Below, piece by piece: positions 1-7,897 of a stretch of 8,530 nucleotides of DNA (positions are counted from its first letter, which is position 1; each line of letters begins with the position of its first letter). This stretch comes from Comamonadaceae bacterium (GTDB lineage: Bacteria > Pseudomonadota > Gammaproteobacteria > Burkholderiales > Burkholderiaceae), in assembly GCA_947377705.1 (NCBI GenBank), contig CANCGU010000110.1, positions 1 through 8,530 on the forward strand, given 5' to 3'. The position numbers and the translations under genes are program-made. A model generated the notes under the pieces. That model was not told where the DNA came from and did not search any database. It saw only the letters and a list, made by a program, of their open reading frames with translations.

Positions 1-326
1 TCGTAAATCGTGCCTTCGGTGAACGCCATGTTGCGCGAGCGGTGAATCAAGCGCCCCTTGCACGTCAGTGTGCCGCGTGCAGGTTGCATGAAAGAAGTTT
101 TCATTTCAATCGTCACAGCGCCCATGCTTTTGTCCACACTGCGGGCGGCGCTGGCAAGGGTGACGTCTAGCAGGGTCATCAGTGCACCGCCGTGCGTCAC
201 GTTGAATGAGTTCAGGTGCTCAGACTCGGGGGTGTAGCGCAGTTCGGACTGCCCTTCGTCAAAAAACACCATCTCAAAACCGAGATGATCGACAAACGGA
301 ATGTAGGCGCCAAAGCTTTCTTGCAT
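1..326 (-). CDS. PaaI-like hotdog-fold acyl-CoA thioesterase (partial, C-terminus beyond window)
   Basis: Likely hydrolyses an acyl-CoA thioester to free acid and CoA in the cytoplasm. The 108 visible residues carry the hotdog thioesterase core: a helix segment around residues 39-58 with Asn39, the His45-Gly-Gly motif and Asp54. These match in spacing the catalytic Asn, His and Asp of the PaaI/THEM2 type. A beta-strand stretch follows (about 70-105, including TIEMKTSFMQPARG). The start at 326 is supported by GAGGAG six bases upstream (333-338 on the plus strand). The gene begins 18 bp after the thiolase stop, so it is the fourth gene of the acyl-CoA degradation operon. In that setting it could relieve CoA trapping or clear non-metabolisable acyl-CoAs, which is inference. 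One oddity is Asn42 where many relatives have Gly three residues before the catalytic His. The gene is cut by the window edge, and substrate specificity cannot be read from the sequence. Confidence 0.88.
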   Translation of the reverse strand, partial: MQESFGAYIPFVDHLGFEMVFFDEGQSELRYTPESEHLNSFNVTHGGALMTLLDVTLASAARSVDKSMGAVTIEMKTSFMQPARGTLTCKGRLIHRSRNMAFTEGTIY

Positions 327-344
327 GGTTTTCTCCTCAAGGGT

Positions 345-1520
345 TTACAGAACTTCGAAGATACCCGCTGCGCCCATACCACCGCCAATGCACATGGTCA
401 CACACACGCGTTTGGCACCTCGGCGTTTGCCTTCAATCAGCGCATGGCCGACCAAGCGCTGGCCGCTCACGCCATAGGGGTGGCCCACCGCAATGGCGCC
501 GCCGTTAACGTTGAGGCGGTCATCGGGAATGCCCAGTTTGTCGCGGCAGTAGAGCACCTGCACGGCAAAGGCTTCATTGAGCTCCCAGAGGTCAATGTCA
601 CCCACGCTCAGGCCTAAGCGGTTGAGTACTTTGGGGATGGCGTACACAGGGCCAATGCCCATTTCGTCAGGCTCGCAGCCTGCCACGGCGAACCCGAGGA
701 AGCGGCCCAAGGGCTTCAGGCCACGTTTGCTGGCGAGCGCTTCGCTCATCACCACGCAAGCACCTGCGCCGTCTGAAAACTGGCTGGCATTGCCTGCGGA
801 AATCAAACCACCGGGCATGGCGGACTTGAGGTTAGCCAAAGCTTCGACGGCGGAGCCTTCGCGGATGCCTTCGTCTTTGCTGACCGTGACTTGCTTGGTC
901 ATCAAGCCCATGACTTTGTCAACCACACCTGCTTTGACGGTGATGGCGGCAATTTCAGCATCAAACAGGCCTGCCGACTGCGCGGCAAACGCGCGTTGTT
1001 GGCTGCGTGCGCCGTAGGCGTCCATGGCTTCGCGGCCAATGTTGTAGCGCTTGGCCACGTTTTCGGCGGTTTGCAGCATGTCCCAGTAAATTTCTGGTTT
1101 TTTCTTTTGCAGCGCCAAGTCACGCAGCATGTGTTGGTTCATCTCTTGTTGCACGCACGAGATGCTTTCCACACCACCGGCCACATACACATCGCCCTCG
1201 CCCGCAATGATGCGTTGGGCGGCAGTGGCAATGGTTTGCAAACCTGAGGAACAAAAACGGTTGATGGTCATGCCCGACACCGACACCGGGCAATCAGCCA
1301 TGAGTGCGATTTGGCGGGCGATGTTGGTGCCCGTTGCACCTTCGGGCAAAGCGCAGCCCATGATGACGTCATCCACTTCGCCAGCTTCAATGCCGGCGCG
1401 CGCAATCGCGTGTTTGACGACGTGACCACCCAAGGTCGCGCCGTGGGTCATGTTGAAAGAGCCCTTCCAGCTTTTGGCAAGCGGTGTGCGGGCGGTAGAG
1501 ACGATGACAGCATGGGTCAT
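345..1520 (-). CDS. Acetyl-CoA C-acyltransferase (thiolase, FadA-like)
   Basis: Degradative thiolase of 391 residues, the usual length for the family. It cleaves 3-ketoacyl-CoA with CoA into acetyl-CoA and a shortened acyl-CoA, the last step of a beta-oxidation round. The nucleophile is Cys90 in NRFCSSGLQ. The NEAF motif has Asn315, the GHP motif has His347, and the C-terminal catalytic Cys377 lies in [10 protein letters not shown]. All catalytic positions are therefore present, and the N- and C-terminal thiolase domains meet at roughly residues 260-270. After GHP the sequence is Tyr-Gly rather than the commoner Leu/Ile-Gly, a change that also occurs in some acyl-CoA thiolases. The start is supported by AAGGAA five bases upstream (1526-1531). 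The gene lies 21 bp downstream of the hydratase/dehydrogenase gene, so the two probably form a functional beta-oxidation pair. A biosynthetic acetoacetyl-CoA thiolase is a less likely alternative given this context. Confidence 0.95.
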   Translation of the reverse strand: MTHAVIVSTARTPLAKSWKGSFNMTHGATLGGHVVKHAIARAGIEAGEVDDVIMGCALPEGATGTNIARQIALMADCPVSVSGMTINRFCSSGLQTIATAAQRIIAGEGDVYVAGGVESISCVQQEMNQHMLRDLALQKKKPEIYWDMLQTAENVAKRYNIGREAMDAYGARSQQRAFAAQSAGLFDAEIAAITVKAGVVDKVMGLMTKQVTVSKDEGIREGSAVEALANLKSAMPGGLISAGNASQFSDGAGACVVMSEALASKRGLKPLGRFLGFAVAGCEPDEMGIGPVYAIPKVLNRLGLSVGDIDLWELNEAFAVQVLYCRDKLGIPDDRLNVNGGAIAVGHPYGVSGQRLVGHALIEGKRRGAKRVCVTMCIGGGMGAAGIFEVL

Positions 1521-1541
1521 AGGTTTTCCTTAATTCTGTGT

Positions 1542-3641
1542 TCAGTTGAAGGTCTTGCCTTCGGCGGCCAGCTTGGCGAGCAACGGTGCTGGCTTCCAAA
1601 ACTCGGCGTCATCGTGGGGGTTGGTGGCAAAACGCTGCATGGCTTGCACCACGTTGAAGAGGCCCAGCTCGTCAGCGTAGTTCATGGGGCCGCCACGGAA
1701 GATGGGGAAGCCGTAACCGCTGATGTAGACCATGTCGATGTCGCTGGCCTTGCTGGCAATCCCCTCTTCCAAAATGTGCGCGGCTTCATTCACCAAAGCA
1801 AAGTTCAGGCGCTGCACGATTTCCTCGTCGCTGATCTTGCGGGGCTTGATGCCGAGCAATTCGCGGTGTTTGGCAATCATGGCTTCCACGTCTTTGTTGG
1901 GCATGGCGTCGCGTTTGCCTGGCTTGTAGTCGTACCAGCCTGCGCCTGTTTTTTGGCCAAAGCGTCCTTGCTCGCACAGCAAGTCTGCGGTTTTGCTGTA
2001 GCGGCGCTTGGGGTTCTCCGCGTATTGGCGTTTGCGAATGGCCCAACCAATGTCGTTACCCGCCAAGTCGCTCATGCGGAACGGCCCCATCGCCCAGCCA
2101 AATTTTTCAATGGCGCGGTCCACCTGTGCGGGGGTGCAGCCTTCGTCGAGCAAGAAGCCTGCTTGACGGCCGTATTGGTCAATCATGCGGTTGCCAATGA
2201 AGCCATCGCACACGCCTGAAAGTACAGCAATCTTTTTGATTTTCTTGGCCACATCCATCGCCGTGGCCAGCACGTCTTTGGCTGTGTCTTTGCCACGCAC
2301 CACTTCGAGCAGCTTCATCACGTTGGCGGGGCTGAAGAAGTGCAAGCCCACCACGTCTTTCGGACGCTTGGTGAAGTGGGCAATTTTGTTCAGGTCCAAG
2401 GTCGAGGTGTTGGACGCCAAGATTGCACCCGGCTTCATCACCGCATCGAGTTGTTTGAACACCGCTTCTTTGACGCCCATGTCTTCAAACACCGCTTCAA
2501 TCACGAGGTCAGCCTCTTTGATGTCGTCGTAGCTCAGTGTGGTGCTGAGCAGCGCCATCCGCTGGGCGGCTTTGTCTTCTTTGAGCTTGCCTTTTTTGAC
2601 GCGGTCTTCGTAGTTCTTCTTGATCGTGGCCACGCCACGGTCCAAAGCCTCTTGCTTGGTTTCAATCATCTTGACCGCGATGCCTGCGTTCAAAAAGTTC
2701 ATAGCAATGCCGCCGCCCATGGTGCCCGCGCCAATGACGGCCACCAGCTTGATGTCGCGCACAGGTGTATCGCTGGGCACATCGGCCATTTTGCTGGCTG
2801 CGCGTTGTGCGCCAAACAAGTGGCGCAAGGCACGGCTCTCAGGGGTCCACATGAGGTTGATGAACTGCTCGCGTTCGAACATCATGCCGTCGTCAAACTT
2901 CTTCTTGGTGGCCATTTCCACCGCATCCACCGCTTTAGGTGGTGCGGGGTAGTTTTTGGCCATGCCTTTGACCATGTTGCGGGCGAACTGGAAGTACGCA
3001 TCGCCCTGAGGGTGTTTGCAAGGCAGGTCGCGTACTTTGGGCAGTGGGCGCACATCGGCCACTTCGCGGGCGTAGGCAATGGCCTCGTCCATCAGGCTTT
3101 GGGGCGACATGGCCATTTGGTCGAACAGTTTTTGACCGGGCAACATGCTCAGCATGTCGCTTTTGATGGCCTCTCCACTCACAATCATGTTCAACGCAGG
3201 CTCCACGCCCAAAGCACGAGGCAAGCGTTGCGTGCCGCCTGCGCCGGGGATGAGGCCTAGTTTCACTTCGGGCATGCTGATGCTGGTGCCTGGTGCGCAA
3301 ATGCGGTAGTGGCAACCCAGTGCCAGCTCAAGGCCTCCGCCCATCACCACGCTGTGCATGGCGGCCACCACCGGCTTGCTGCAGTGTTCGACGCAAGAAA
3401 TCACACTGAGCAAATTGGGTTCTTGAAAGGCTTTGGGCGAACCAAATTCGCGCACATCTGCACCGCCCGAAAAGGCTTTGCCGTGGCCGGTGATCACCAC
3501 CGCTTTGACTGCGGCGTCGGCCTGCGCTTGTGCGATACCCGCCACCAAGGCTCGGCGTGTGTCTAAACCCATGCCATTGACAGGCGGGTTGTTCAAGGTA
3601 ATCACAGCCACATCGCCATGTACTTGGTAGTCTGCACTCAT
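1542..3641 (-). CDS. Bifunctional enoyl-CoA hydratase / 3-hydroxyacyl-CoA dehydrogenase (FadB/FadJ type)
   Basis: Multifunctional beta-oxidation enzyme of 699 residues, slightly shorter than E. coli FadB or FadJ. Residues 1-190 form a crotonase domain with the oxyanion-hole region around HSVVMGGGLELALG. Its two catalytic glutamates are Glu105 and Glu125 (MPEVKLGL). Residues about 298-480 form an NAD-binding Rossmann domain with the GAGTMGGG loop at 304-311. Its dehydrogenase catalytic residues are His434 (GLHFFSPAN) and Glu446, with NTSTL at 411-415 and Asn484 in GFIGNR. Two C-terminal 3-hydroxyacyl-CoA dehydrogenase helical domains follow (about 482-690, including FGQKTGAGWYDY and SGYGFPIFRGGPM). 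It hydrates 2-enoyl-CoA and oxidises the 3-hydroxyacyl-CoA with NAD+, passing product to the thiolase encoded next. The start is supported by AAGGAA five bases upstream (3647-3652). I give no symbol because fadB and fadJ cannot be separated by eye. Confidence 0.95.
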   Translation of the reverse strand: MSADYQVHGDVAVITLNNPPVNGMGLDTRRALVAGIAQAQADAAVKAVVITGHGKAFSGGADVREFGSPKAFQEPNLLSVISCVEHCSKPVVAAMHSVVMGGGLELALGCHYRICAPGTSISMPEVKLGLIPGAGGTQRLPRALGVEPALNMIVSGEAIKSDMLSMLPGQKLFDQMAMSPQSLMDEAIAYAREVADVRPLPKVRDLPCKHPQGDAYFQFARNMVKGMAKNYPAPPKAVDAVEMATKKKFDDGMMFEREQFINLMWTPESRALRHLFGAQRAASKMADVPSDTPVRDIKLVAVIGAGTMGGGIAMNFLNAGIAVKMIETKQEALDRGVATIKKNYEDRVKKGKLKEDKAAQRMALLSTTLSYDDIKEADLVIEAVFEDMGVKEAVFKQLDAVMKPGAILASNTSTLDLNKIAHFTKRPKDVVGLHFFSPANVMKLLEVVRGKDTAKDVLATAMDVAKKIKKIAVLSGVCDGFIGNRMIDQYGRQAGFLLDEGCTPAQVDRAIEKFGWAMGPFRMSDLAGNDIGWAIRKRQYAENPKRRYSKTADLLCEQGRFGQKTGAGWYDYKPGKRDAMPNKDVEAMIAKHRELLGIKPRKISDEEIVQRLNFALVNEAAHILEEGIASKASDIDMVYISGYGFPIFRGGPMNYADELGLFNVVQAMQRFATNPHDDAEFWKPAPLLAKLAAEGKTFN

Positions 3642-3672
3642 TGCATTTCCTTATGAAAACTGATTGGGTTAG

Positions 3673-5313
3673 TTAGGCTGTTGGCAGCTTGTAGTCTTTG
3701 AGTTGCTCACGTAATTTGGTTTTGAGCATCTTGCCTGTCGCCCCAATGGGAATGCTGTCCACAAACACCACGTCGTCTGGGATTTGCCACTTGGCTGTTT
3801 TGCCCTCGTAGAAGGCCAGCAGTTCTTCACGGCTCACTTGGGCGTCTGGTTTTTTCACCACCGCCACGATGGGGCGCTCGTCCCATTTGGGGTGCGGCAC
3901 CCCAATGCACGCGGCCATGGCCACCGCAGGGTGCGCTACAGCGATGTTTTCAATGTCAATCGAGCTGATCCACTCGCCGCCCGACTTGATGACGTCTTTG
4001 CTGCGGTCTGTGATTTGCATGAAGCCATCGGCGTCGATGGTGGCCACGTCGCCGGTGGGGAACCAGCGTTGGCCGTCTTTGTCGGTGACCAGCGGATCGC
4101 CCTCGCCTTTGTAGTAATTGGCTACCACCCAGGGGCCTTTGACCAACAAGTCGCCATAGGCTTTGCCGTCATGCGGCTGCTCATCGCCTGCGTCGTTGAC
4201 GATTTTCATGTCCACGCCGTAAATGGCGCGGCCTTGTTTCAAGCGCAATTTCATTTGCTCTTCTTTAGGCAGCTTGAGGTGTTTGTTCTTTAAGGTGCAC
4301 AAAGTGCCCAAGGGGCTGAGCTCGGTCATGCCCCAGGCGTGCAAGACATCTACGCCGTAGTCGTCACGGAAGGCGTCAATCATGGCGGGTGGGCAGGCTG
4401 AGCCGCCAATGACCGTACGCTTCAAGGTCGAGAACTTCAAGCCATTGGGTTTCATGTACGTGAGCAACATTTGCCACACCGTGGGCACGCCCGCGGCATA
4501 GGTGACGCCTTCGTTCTCAATCATCTCGTAGACCGATTTGCCGTCCATGCCCGGACCTGGAAACACCAGTTTGGCACCTGTGAGCGCTGCGCTGTACGGA
4601 ATGCCCCAGGCGTTGACGTGGAACATGGGCACCACGGGCAGGATGGCGTCGCGCGCGGAGATGCACATCACATCGGGCAAGGCCGCCGCGTAGGCGTGCA
4701 AGGTGGTCGAGCGGTGGCTGTACAACGCGGCCTTGGGGTTGCCCGTGGTGCCGCTGGTGTAGCACATGCTCGACGCGGTGTTCTCGTCAAACACCGGCCA
4801 TTGGTAGGTGGTGCTTTGGCTGCCCATCCATGCTTCGTAGCTGATAAGGTTGGGAATGCCAGTGTCTGCGGGCAGTTTGTCGGCATCGCACATCGCCACC
4901 CAGTGCTTGACTGATGCGCACTTGCTGTGCACGGCTTGAATGATGGGCAAAAACGTCATGTCAAAGCACAGCACTTGGTCTTCGGCATGGTTGGCAATCC
5001 ATGCAATTTGCTCGGGATGCAAGCGAGGGTTGATGGTGTGCAGCACACGCCCTGAGCCGCTGACCCCAAAGTACAGCTCAAGGTGGCGATACCCGTTCCA
5101 AGCCAAAGTGGCCACACGGTCGCTGAAACCCAGTTTCATGCCATCCAGCGCATTGGCCACTTGGCGTGAACGGCGCGCCACGTCTGACCAGGTGTAGCGG
5201 TGAATGTCGCCCTCCACACGGCGCGACACCACGTCGCCATCGCCGTGGTGTTTGTCTGCGAAATCAATCAAACCCGAGATCAACAGGGGTTGGTCTTGCA
5301 TCAGTCCTAGCAT
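3673..5313 (-). CDS. AMP-forming acyl-CoA ligase (fatty-acid / 3-(methylthio)propionyl-CoA ligase family)
   Basis: Adenylate-forming (ANL superfamily) ligase of 546 residues. It activates a carboxylic acid with ATP to an acyl-AMP and then to acyl-CoA. Visible motifs are the P-loop TSGTTGNPK (186-194), WGMTE (327-331), TGD with Asp422, the hinge-region Arg437 in TDRSKD, GGEWIS (445-450), and the C-terminal catalytic Lys528 in IGATGKMLK. The overall type resembles proteins annotated as medium/long-chain fatty-acid ligases or DmdB-like 3-(methylthio)propionyl-CoA ligases, so the natural substrate is open. The start is supported by GAGGAG five bases upstream (5319-5324). A second Met at residue 5 lacks this spacing. 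It is the first gene of the minus-strand operon, 31 bp before the hydratase/dehydrogenase gene. One oddity is that the residue after the P-loop lysine is Ala195, where glycine is typical. No signal peptide or membrane segment is seen, so it should be cytoplasmic. Confidence 0.93.
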   Translation of the reverse strand: MLGLMQDQPLLISGLIDFADKHHGDGDVVSRRVEGDIHRYTWSDVARRSRQVANALDGMKLGFSDRVATLAWNGYRHLELYFGVSGSGRVLHTINPRLHPEQIAWIANHAEDQVLCFDMTFLPIIQAVHSKCASVKHWVAMCDADKLPADTGIPNLISYEAWMGSQSTTYQWPVFDENTASSMCYTSGTTGNPKAALYSHRSTTLHAYAAALPDVMCISARDAILPVVPMFHVNAWGIPYSAALTGAKLVFPGPGMDGKSVYEMIENEGVTYAAGVPTVWQMLLTYMKPNGLKFSTLKRTVIGGSACPPAMIDAFRDDYGVDVLHAWGMTELSPLGTLCTLKNKHLKLPKEEQMKLRLKQGRAIYGVDMKIVNDAGDEQPHDGKAYGDLLVKGPWVVANYYKGEGDPLVTDKDGQRWFPTGDVATIDADGFMQITDRSKDVIKSGGEWISSIDIENIAVAHPAVAMAACIGVPHPKWDERPIVAVVKKPDAQVSREELLAFYEGKTAKWQIPDDVVFVDSIPIGATGKMLKTKLREQLKDYKLPTA

Positions 5314-5428
5314 GGCGTCTCCTCGTTTTTATGTTTTCGCACGGTCGTGCTTTTTTATGTATTGTGCCCATACTTTGCCCCTTTTCGGTAAAGCCCACAA
5401 AAAACCAGCCTATGGATAACCCGAGACA
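5314..5428. promoter_or_regulatory. Divergent intergenic region between the ligase operon and the selO operon
   Basis: This 115-bp segment separates the first genes of two divergent operons and must hold, or border, both promoters. It is visibly richer in A/T runs than its flanks (for example 5325-5338, 5351-5358 and 5399-5404). I could not find a well-spaced -35/-10 pair matching the sigma-70 consensus on either strand. TATGGATAAC at 5411-5420 is a weak -10 candidate for selO. The minus-strand reading of 5351-5372 offers only poor -10 matches for the ligase gene. The 12-bp palindrome inside the region is listed separately. Confidence 0.6.
5339..5350. promoter_or_regulatory. Interrupted palindrome, candidate repressor operator
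   Basis: GCACG-GT-CGTGC is a perfect 5-bp inverted repeat with a 2-bp centre. It sits 26-37 bases upstream of the ligase start codon, where a repressor would block transcription of the acyl-CoA degradation operon. Short palindromes of this form are typical of TetR-family operators, and fatty-acid degradation operons in proteobacteria are often controlled by TetR-type (PsrA/FadP-like) or GntR-type regulators. No regulator gene is present in the window, so which protein binds, if any, is inference. The arms are too short to act as a terminator by themselves, although a T run follows on the plus strand. Confidence 0.35.
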
Positions 5429-6940
5429 ATGCCCCTCATGTTTCATCGCCCCGCCTCCCCTGTTGTTCGCCTTGCGTGGTTCGCTGTGTCTGATGCAGGC
5501 TTTGCATCGTTAGGCGCTGAATTCGCCACCCCTACCGAGCCCACACCACTGCCAGCCGCCCATTGGGTGGGTTGCAACGAGGCCTTGCGAGCCGAACTGG
5601 GCTTGCCATCAGACCTTTGGCAACAGCAAGAGGCACTTGATTTGCTGACCGGGAACCTGTTGCCTTCGGAAAAAAGCAGCTACGCCAGCGTATACAGCGG
5701 CCACCAGTTTGGCCAATGGGCAGGCCAGTTGGGCGATGGCCGGGCTTTGAACCTAGGCACGGTGCAAACGTCCACGGGCTTGCAAGAGCTACAGCTCAAA
5801 GGCGCAGGCCCGACGCCCTACTCTCGCCGTGGCGATGGCCGAGCGGTATTACGCTCGAGCATTCGCGAATTTTTGGCCAGCGAGGCCATGCATGGTTTGG
5901 GCATTCCCACCACGCGAGCCTTGTGCGTCACAGGCTCTCCCGCCCATGTGCGGCGTGAAGAGGTTGAAACCGCAGCGGTGGTGACACGCGTGGCGCCTAG
6001 CTTTGTGCGCTTTGGCCACTTTGAGCATTTCGCATCCAACGGGCAAATCGATGCACTGCGCGCATTGGCCGACCATGTGGTGCAAGCGCATTTCCCTGCG
6101 CTGCAAGACAAACAAGGCGCTGAGCGCTATGTGGCGCTGTTGCATGAAGTGACCCAACGCACCGCCCACTTGATGGCCCAATGGCAAGCCGTCGGCTTTT
6201 GCCACGGTGTGATGAATACCGACAACATGAGCGTGCTCGGCCTCACGCTCGACTACGGCCCATTCCAATATTTAGATGGTTTTGATGCCAACCACATTTG
6301 CAACCACTCTGACCACCAAGGTCGCTACGCCTATGCGCGTCAGCCGCAAATTGCTTACTGGAACTTGTTTTGCCTAGGCCAAGCCTTGATGCCGCTCATC
6401 GACGAGCAAGCTCCAGCCTTGGCTGCGCTAGAGCGCTACAAAGAGACGTTCCCAAATGCCATGGACCAACGCATGCGCGACAAACTGGGCTTGAACGGCG
6501 CACACAACGGTGACCGTGCCTTGGTCGAAGATCTGCTGCAAGCCCTGCAACAAGACCGCGTGGACTACACCGTATTTTGGCGACGCTTGAGCGTGGCTGT
6601 GCGTGAGTCCGCACACGGCACACATGCGTTTGAACCTGTGCGCGATTTATTCCTACACCGCGAGGTGTTTGATGCGTGGTGCGTTCGCTACCTTGAACGC
6701 TTAGGCCCAGACAACCGCCAAGCCACAGGCGACGCCATGCTGCGCACCAACCCCAAATACATTTTGCGCAACCACTTGGGCGAGCTGGCCATTCGCCAAG
6801 CCAAAACTGGTAACTTTGCCATGGTGCAAGACCTACTGCAAGTGCTGCATGCCCCCTTTGACGAACACCCCACCTACGAAGCCTGGGCTGGCCTTGCGCC
6901 AGAATGGGCCTCATCCATCGAAATCAGCTGCTCCTCATGA
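5429..6940 (+). CDS. selO: Protein adenylyltransferase SelO (YdiU family)
   Basis: Pseudokinase-fold enzyme that transfers AMP from ATP to Ser/Thr/Tyr of target proteins. In E. coli it is linked to protein S-glutathionylation and the oxidative stress response. The 503 residues contain the family signatures [17 protein letters not shown] (89-105), Lys124 in [13 protein letters not shown], Arg187 in TRVAPSF, Asp265-Asn266 in HGVMNTDN and Asp275 in DYGPF. Their mutual spacing matches the ATP- and metal-binding residues described for the Pseudomonas syringae protein. The protein ends in Cys-Ser-Ser, with Cys501 at the position occupied by selenocysteine in vertebrate SELENOO. The start is the first in-frame ATG. 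Met4 at 5438 is an alternative, and neither has a good Shine-Dalgarno sequence. It is the first gene of the plus-strand operon, and its stop codon overlaps the msrB start. No targeting signal is seen, so it should be cytoplasmic. Confidence 0.95.
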   Translation: MPLMFHRPASPVVRLAWFAVSDAGFASLGAEFATPTEPTPLPAAHWVGCNEALRAELGLPSDLWQQQEALDLLTGNLLPSEKSSYASVYSGHQFGQWAGQLGDGRALNLGTVQTSTGLQELQLKGAGPTPYSRRGDGRAVLRSSIREFLASEAMHGLGIPTTRALCVTGSPAHVRREEVETAAVVTRVAPSFVRFGHFEHFASNGQIDALRALADHVVQAHFPALQDKQGAERYVALLHEVTQRTAHLMAQWQAVGFCHGVMNTDNMSVLGLTLDYGPFQYLDGFDANHICNHSDHQGRYAYARQPQIAYWNLFCLGQALMPLIDEQAPALAALERYKETFPNAMDQRMRDKLGLNGAHNGDRALVEDLLQALQQDRVDYTVFWRRLSVAVRESAHGTHAFEPVRDLFLHREVFDAWCVRYLERLGPDNRQATGDAMLRTNPKYILRNHLGELAIRQAKTGNFAMVQDLLQVLHAPFDEHPTYEAWAGLAPEWASSIEISCSS

Positions 6941-7344
6941 CGATTCAAAAAACCGAACAAGAATGGCGCGAATTGCTCGCTGCCAAAAACGCCGAACCTG
7001 TGGCGTATGAAGTCACGCGCAAAGCGGCCACCGAGCGCCCGTTCACAGGCAAATACGAAGACCATTGGGTGCCAGGCAGCTACCACTGCATGTGTTGTGA
7101 TGCCAAGCTGTTCGACGCATCCACCAAGTTTGACGCGGGCTGTGGTTGGCCCAGTTTTCACACGGCGGCCAGTGAAGACGCCATCGCCGAGCACCGAGAC
7201 AGCAGCCACGGCATGGTGCGTGTGGAAACCGTGTGCAGCCAATGTGGCGCCCACTTGGGCCATGTGTTCAACGATGGCCCTGCCCCGACAGGTCTGCGCT
7301 ATTGCATGAATTCGGCTTCGTTAGACTTCGTGCCTAACAAATAA
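6937..7344 (+). CDS. msrB: Peptide-methionine (R)-S-oxide reductase MsrB
   Basis: Reduces the R-epimer of methionine sulfoxide in oxidised proteins, with electrons normally supplied by thioredoxin. The 135-residue single-domain protein has the structural zinc site of two CxxC pairs (Cys51/Cys54 and Cys100/Cys103). The catalytic residue is Cys123 in [11 protein letters not shown], and the likely resolving residue is Cys69 in GCGWPSF. The last family motif reads RYCMNS rather than the commoner RYCINS, a mild substitution. I chose the ATG at 6937, which overlaps the selO stop as ATGA and gives the usual MsrB N-terminus. An earlier in-frame ATG at 6904 would add 11 residues encoded inside selO with no support. 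Its translation is probably coupled to selO, which fits a shared role in oxidative stress. There is no signal peptide, so it acts in the cytoplasm. Confidence 0.96.
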   Translation: MTIQKTEQEWRELLAAKNAEPVAYEVTRKAATERPFTGKYEDHWVPGSYHCMCCDAKLFDASTKFDAGCGWPSFHTAASEDAIAEHRDSSHGMVRVETVCSQCGAHLGHVFNDGPAPTGLRYCMNSASLDFVPNK

Positions 7345-7351
7345 AGCGTTT

Positions 7352-7897
7352 ATGAAATTACTGCTCGACTTCTTCCCCATCATCTTGTTTTTTGTGACCT
7401 TTAAGACGTGGGGCATCATGGCCGCCACGGCAGTGGCAATAGCAGCGACTGTGCTGCAAATTGGCTACATGTGGCGCAAAAACGGCTTTGTAGAGCCCAT
7501 GCAGTGGGTCAGTTTGGGGGTCATCGTGGTATTTGGCGGAGCCACCCTGCTCACCCAAGACGAAACCTTCATCAAGTGGAAACCCACTGTGCTGTATTGG
7601 TTGATGGGTGGCGCCTTGTGGGGTGGGTATTACGTGTTCAAACGTAACTTTCTCAAGCAGCTCATGGGTGAACAAGTGGCGTTACCTGAGCACGCTTGGG
7701 GCGTCTTGCTGCACAGCTGGGCGTGCTTTTTTGCCGTCATGGGCTGCGTCAACATTTGGGTGGCCAACCACTTTGACACCGACACCTGGGTCAGCTTCAA
7801 ACTCTTTGGGGGCTTGGGTCTGATGTTGGTATTTGTGGTGCTGCAAGGTATTTACATGAGCCGTTTCATCCAAGAGCAGCCTGAGGAACCCAAGTGA
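7352..7897 (+). CDS. yciB: Inner-membrane-spanning protein YciB (septation protein A / IspZ family)
   Basis: Polytopic inner-membrane protein of 181 residues, close to the E. coli length. The family is linked to cell-envelope synthesis and cell division; its biochemical activity is not settled. The hallmark N-terminus MKLLLDFFPIILFF is present, as are FIKWKPTVLYWL (about 73-84) and WVSFKLFGGLG (146-156). Hydrophobic segments lie roughly at 3-19, 22-40, 51-67, 78-94, 117-137 and 148-168, and the tail is short and acidic/polar (QEQPEEPK). The start is the ATG 7 bp after the msrB stop. The upstream Shine-Dalgarno is weak, which suggests translation by read-over from msrB. The stop codon overlaps the bolA GTG start. 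Confidence 0.95.
   Translation: MKLLLDFFPIILFFVTFKTWGIMAATAVAIAATVLQIGYMWRKNGFVEPMQWVSLGVIVVFGGATLLTQDETFIKWKPTVLYWLMGGALWGGYYVFKRNFLKQLMGEQVALPEHAWGVLLHSWACFFAVMGCVNIWVANHFDTDTWVSFKLFGGLGLMLVFVVLQGIYMSRFIQEQPEEPK
7883..7888 (+). promoter_or_regulatory. Ribosome binding site fixing the GTG start of bolA
   Basis: GAGGAA inside the 3' end of yciB lies five bases before the GTG at 7894. It is the strongest Shine-Dalgarno match in the plus-strand operon and decides in favour of the non-ATG start that overlaps the yciB stop. Confidence 0.75.

Noticed and set aside
1311..2219. 302-codon open frame on the plus strand, opposite the thiolase and hydratase/dehydrogenase genes
   Set aside because: It is antisense to two well-supported enzymes, and its His/Val/Ala-rich translation resembles no family. 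Such mirror frames are common in GC-rich genomes.
2340..3260. 306-codon open frame on the plus strand, opposite the hydratase/dehydrogenase gene
   Set aside because: It lies entirely antisense to a gene with all catalytic motifs intact, its composition is unnatural (His-, Phe- and Val-rich), and no ribosome binding site or domain was seen.
3784..4293. 169-codon open frame antisense to the acyl-CoA ligase
   Set aside because: It is a shadow of the conserved C-terminal half of the ligase, with no recognisable motif.
5339..5358. Palindrome followed by a T run, read as a rho-independent terminator
   Set aside because: The stem is only 5 bp with a 2-base loop, which cannot form a stable hairpin, and it sits in a divergent promoter region where no plus-strand transcript ends.
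5411..5419. DnaA-box-like sequence (TTATCCATA on the minus strand)
   Set aside because: It is a single copy with one mismatch to the consensus TTATCCACA, with no neighbouring boxes and no replication genes. Chance is the simplest explanation.
6904..6936. Upstream ATG that would extend MsrB by 11 residues
   Set aside because: The extension lies inside conserved selO coding sequence and has no ribosome binding site. The ATGA overlap at 6937 gives the normal family N-terminus.
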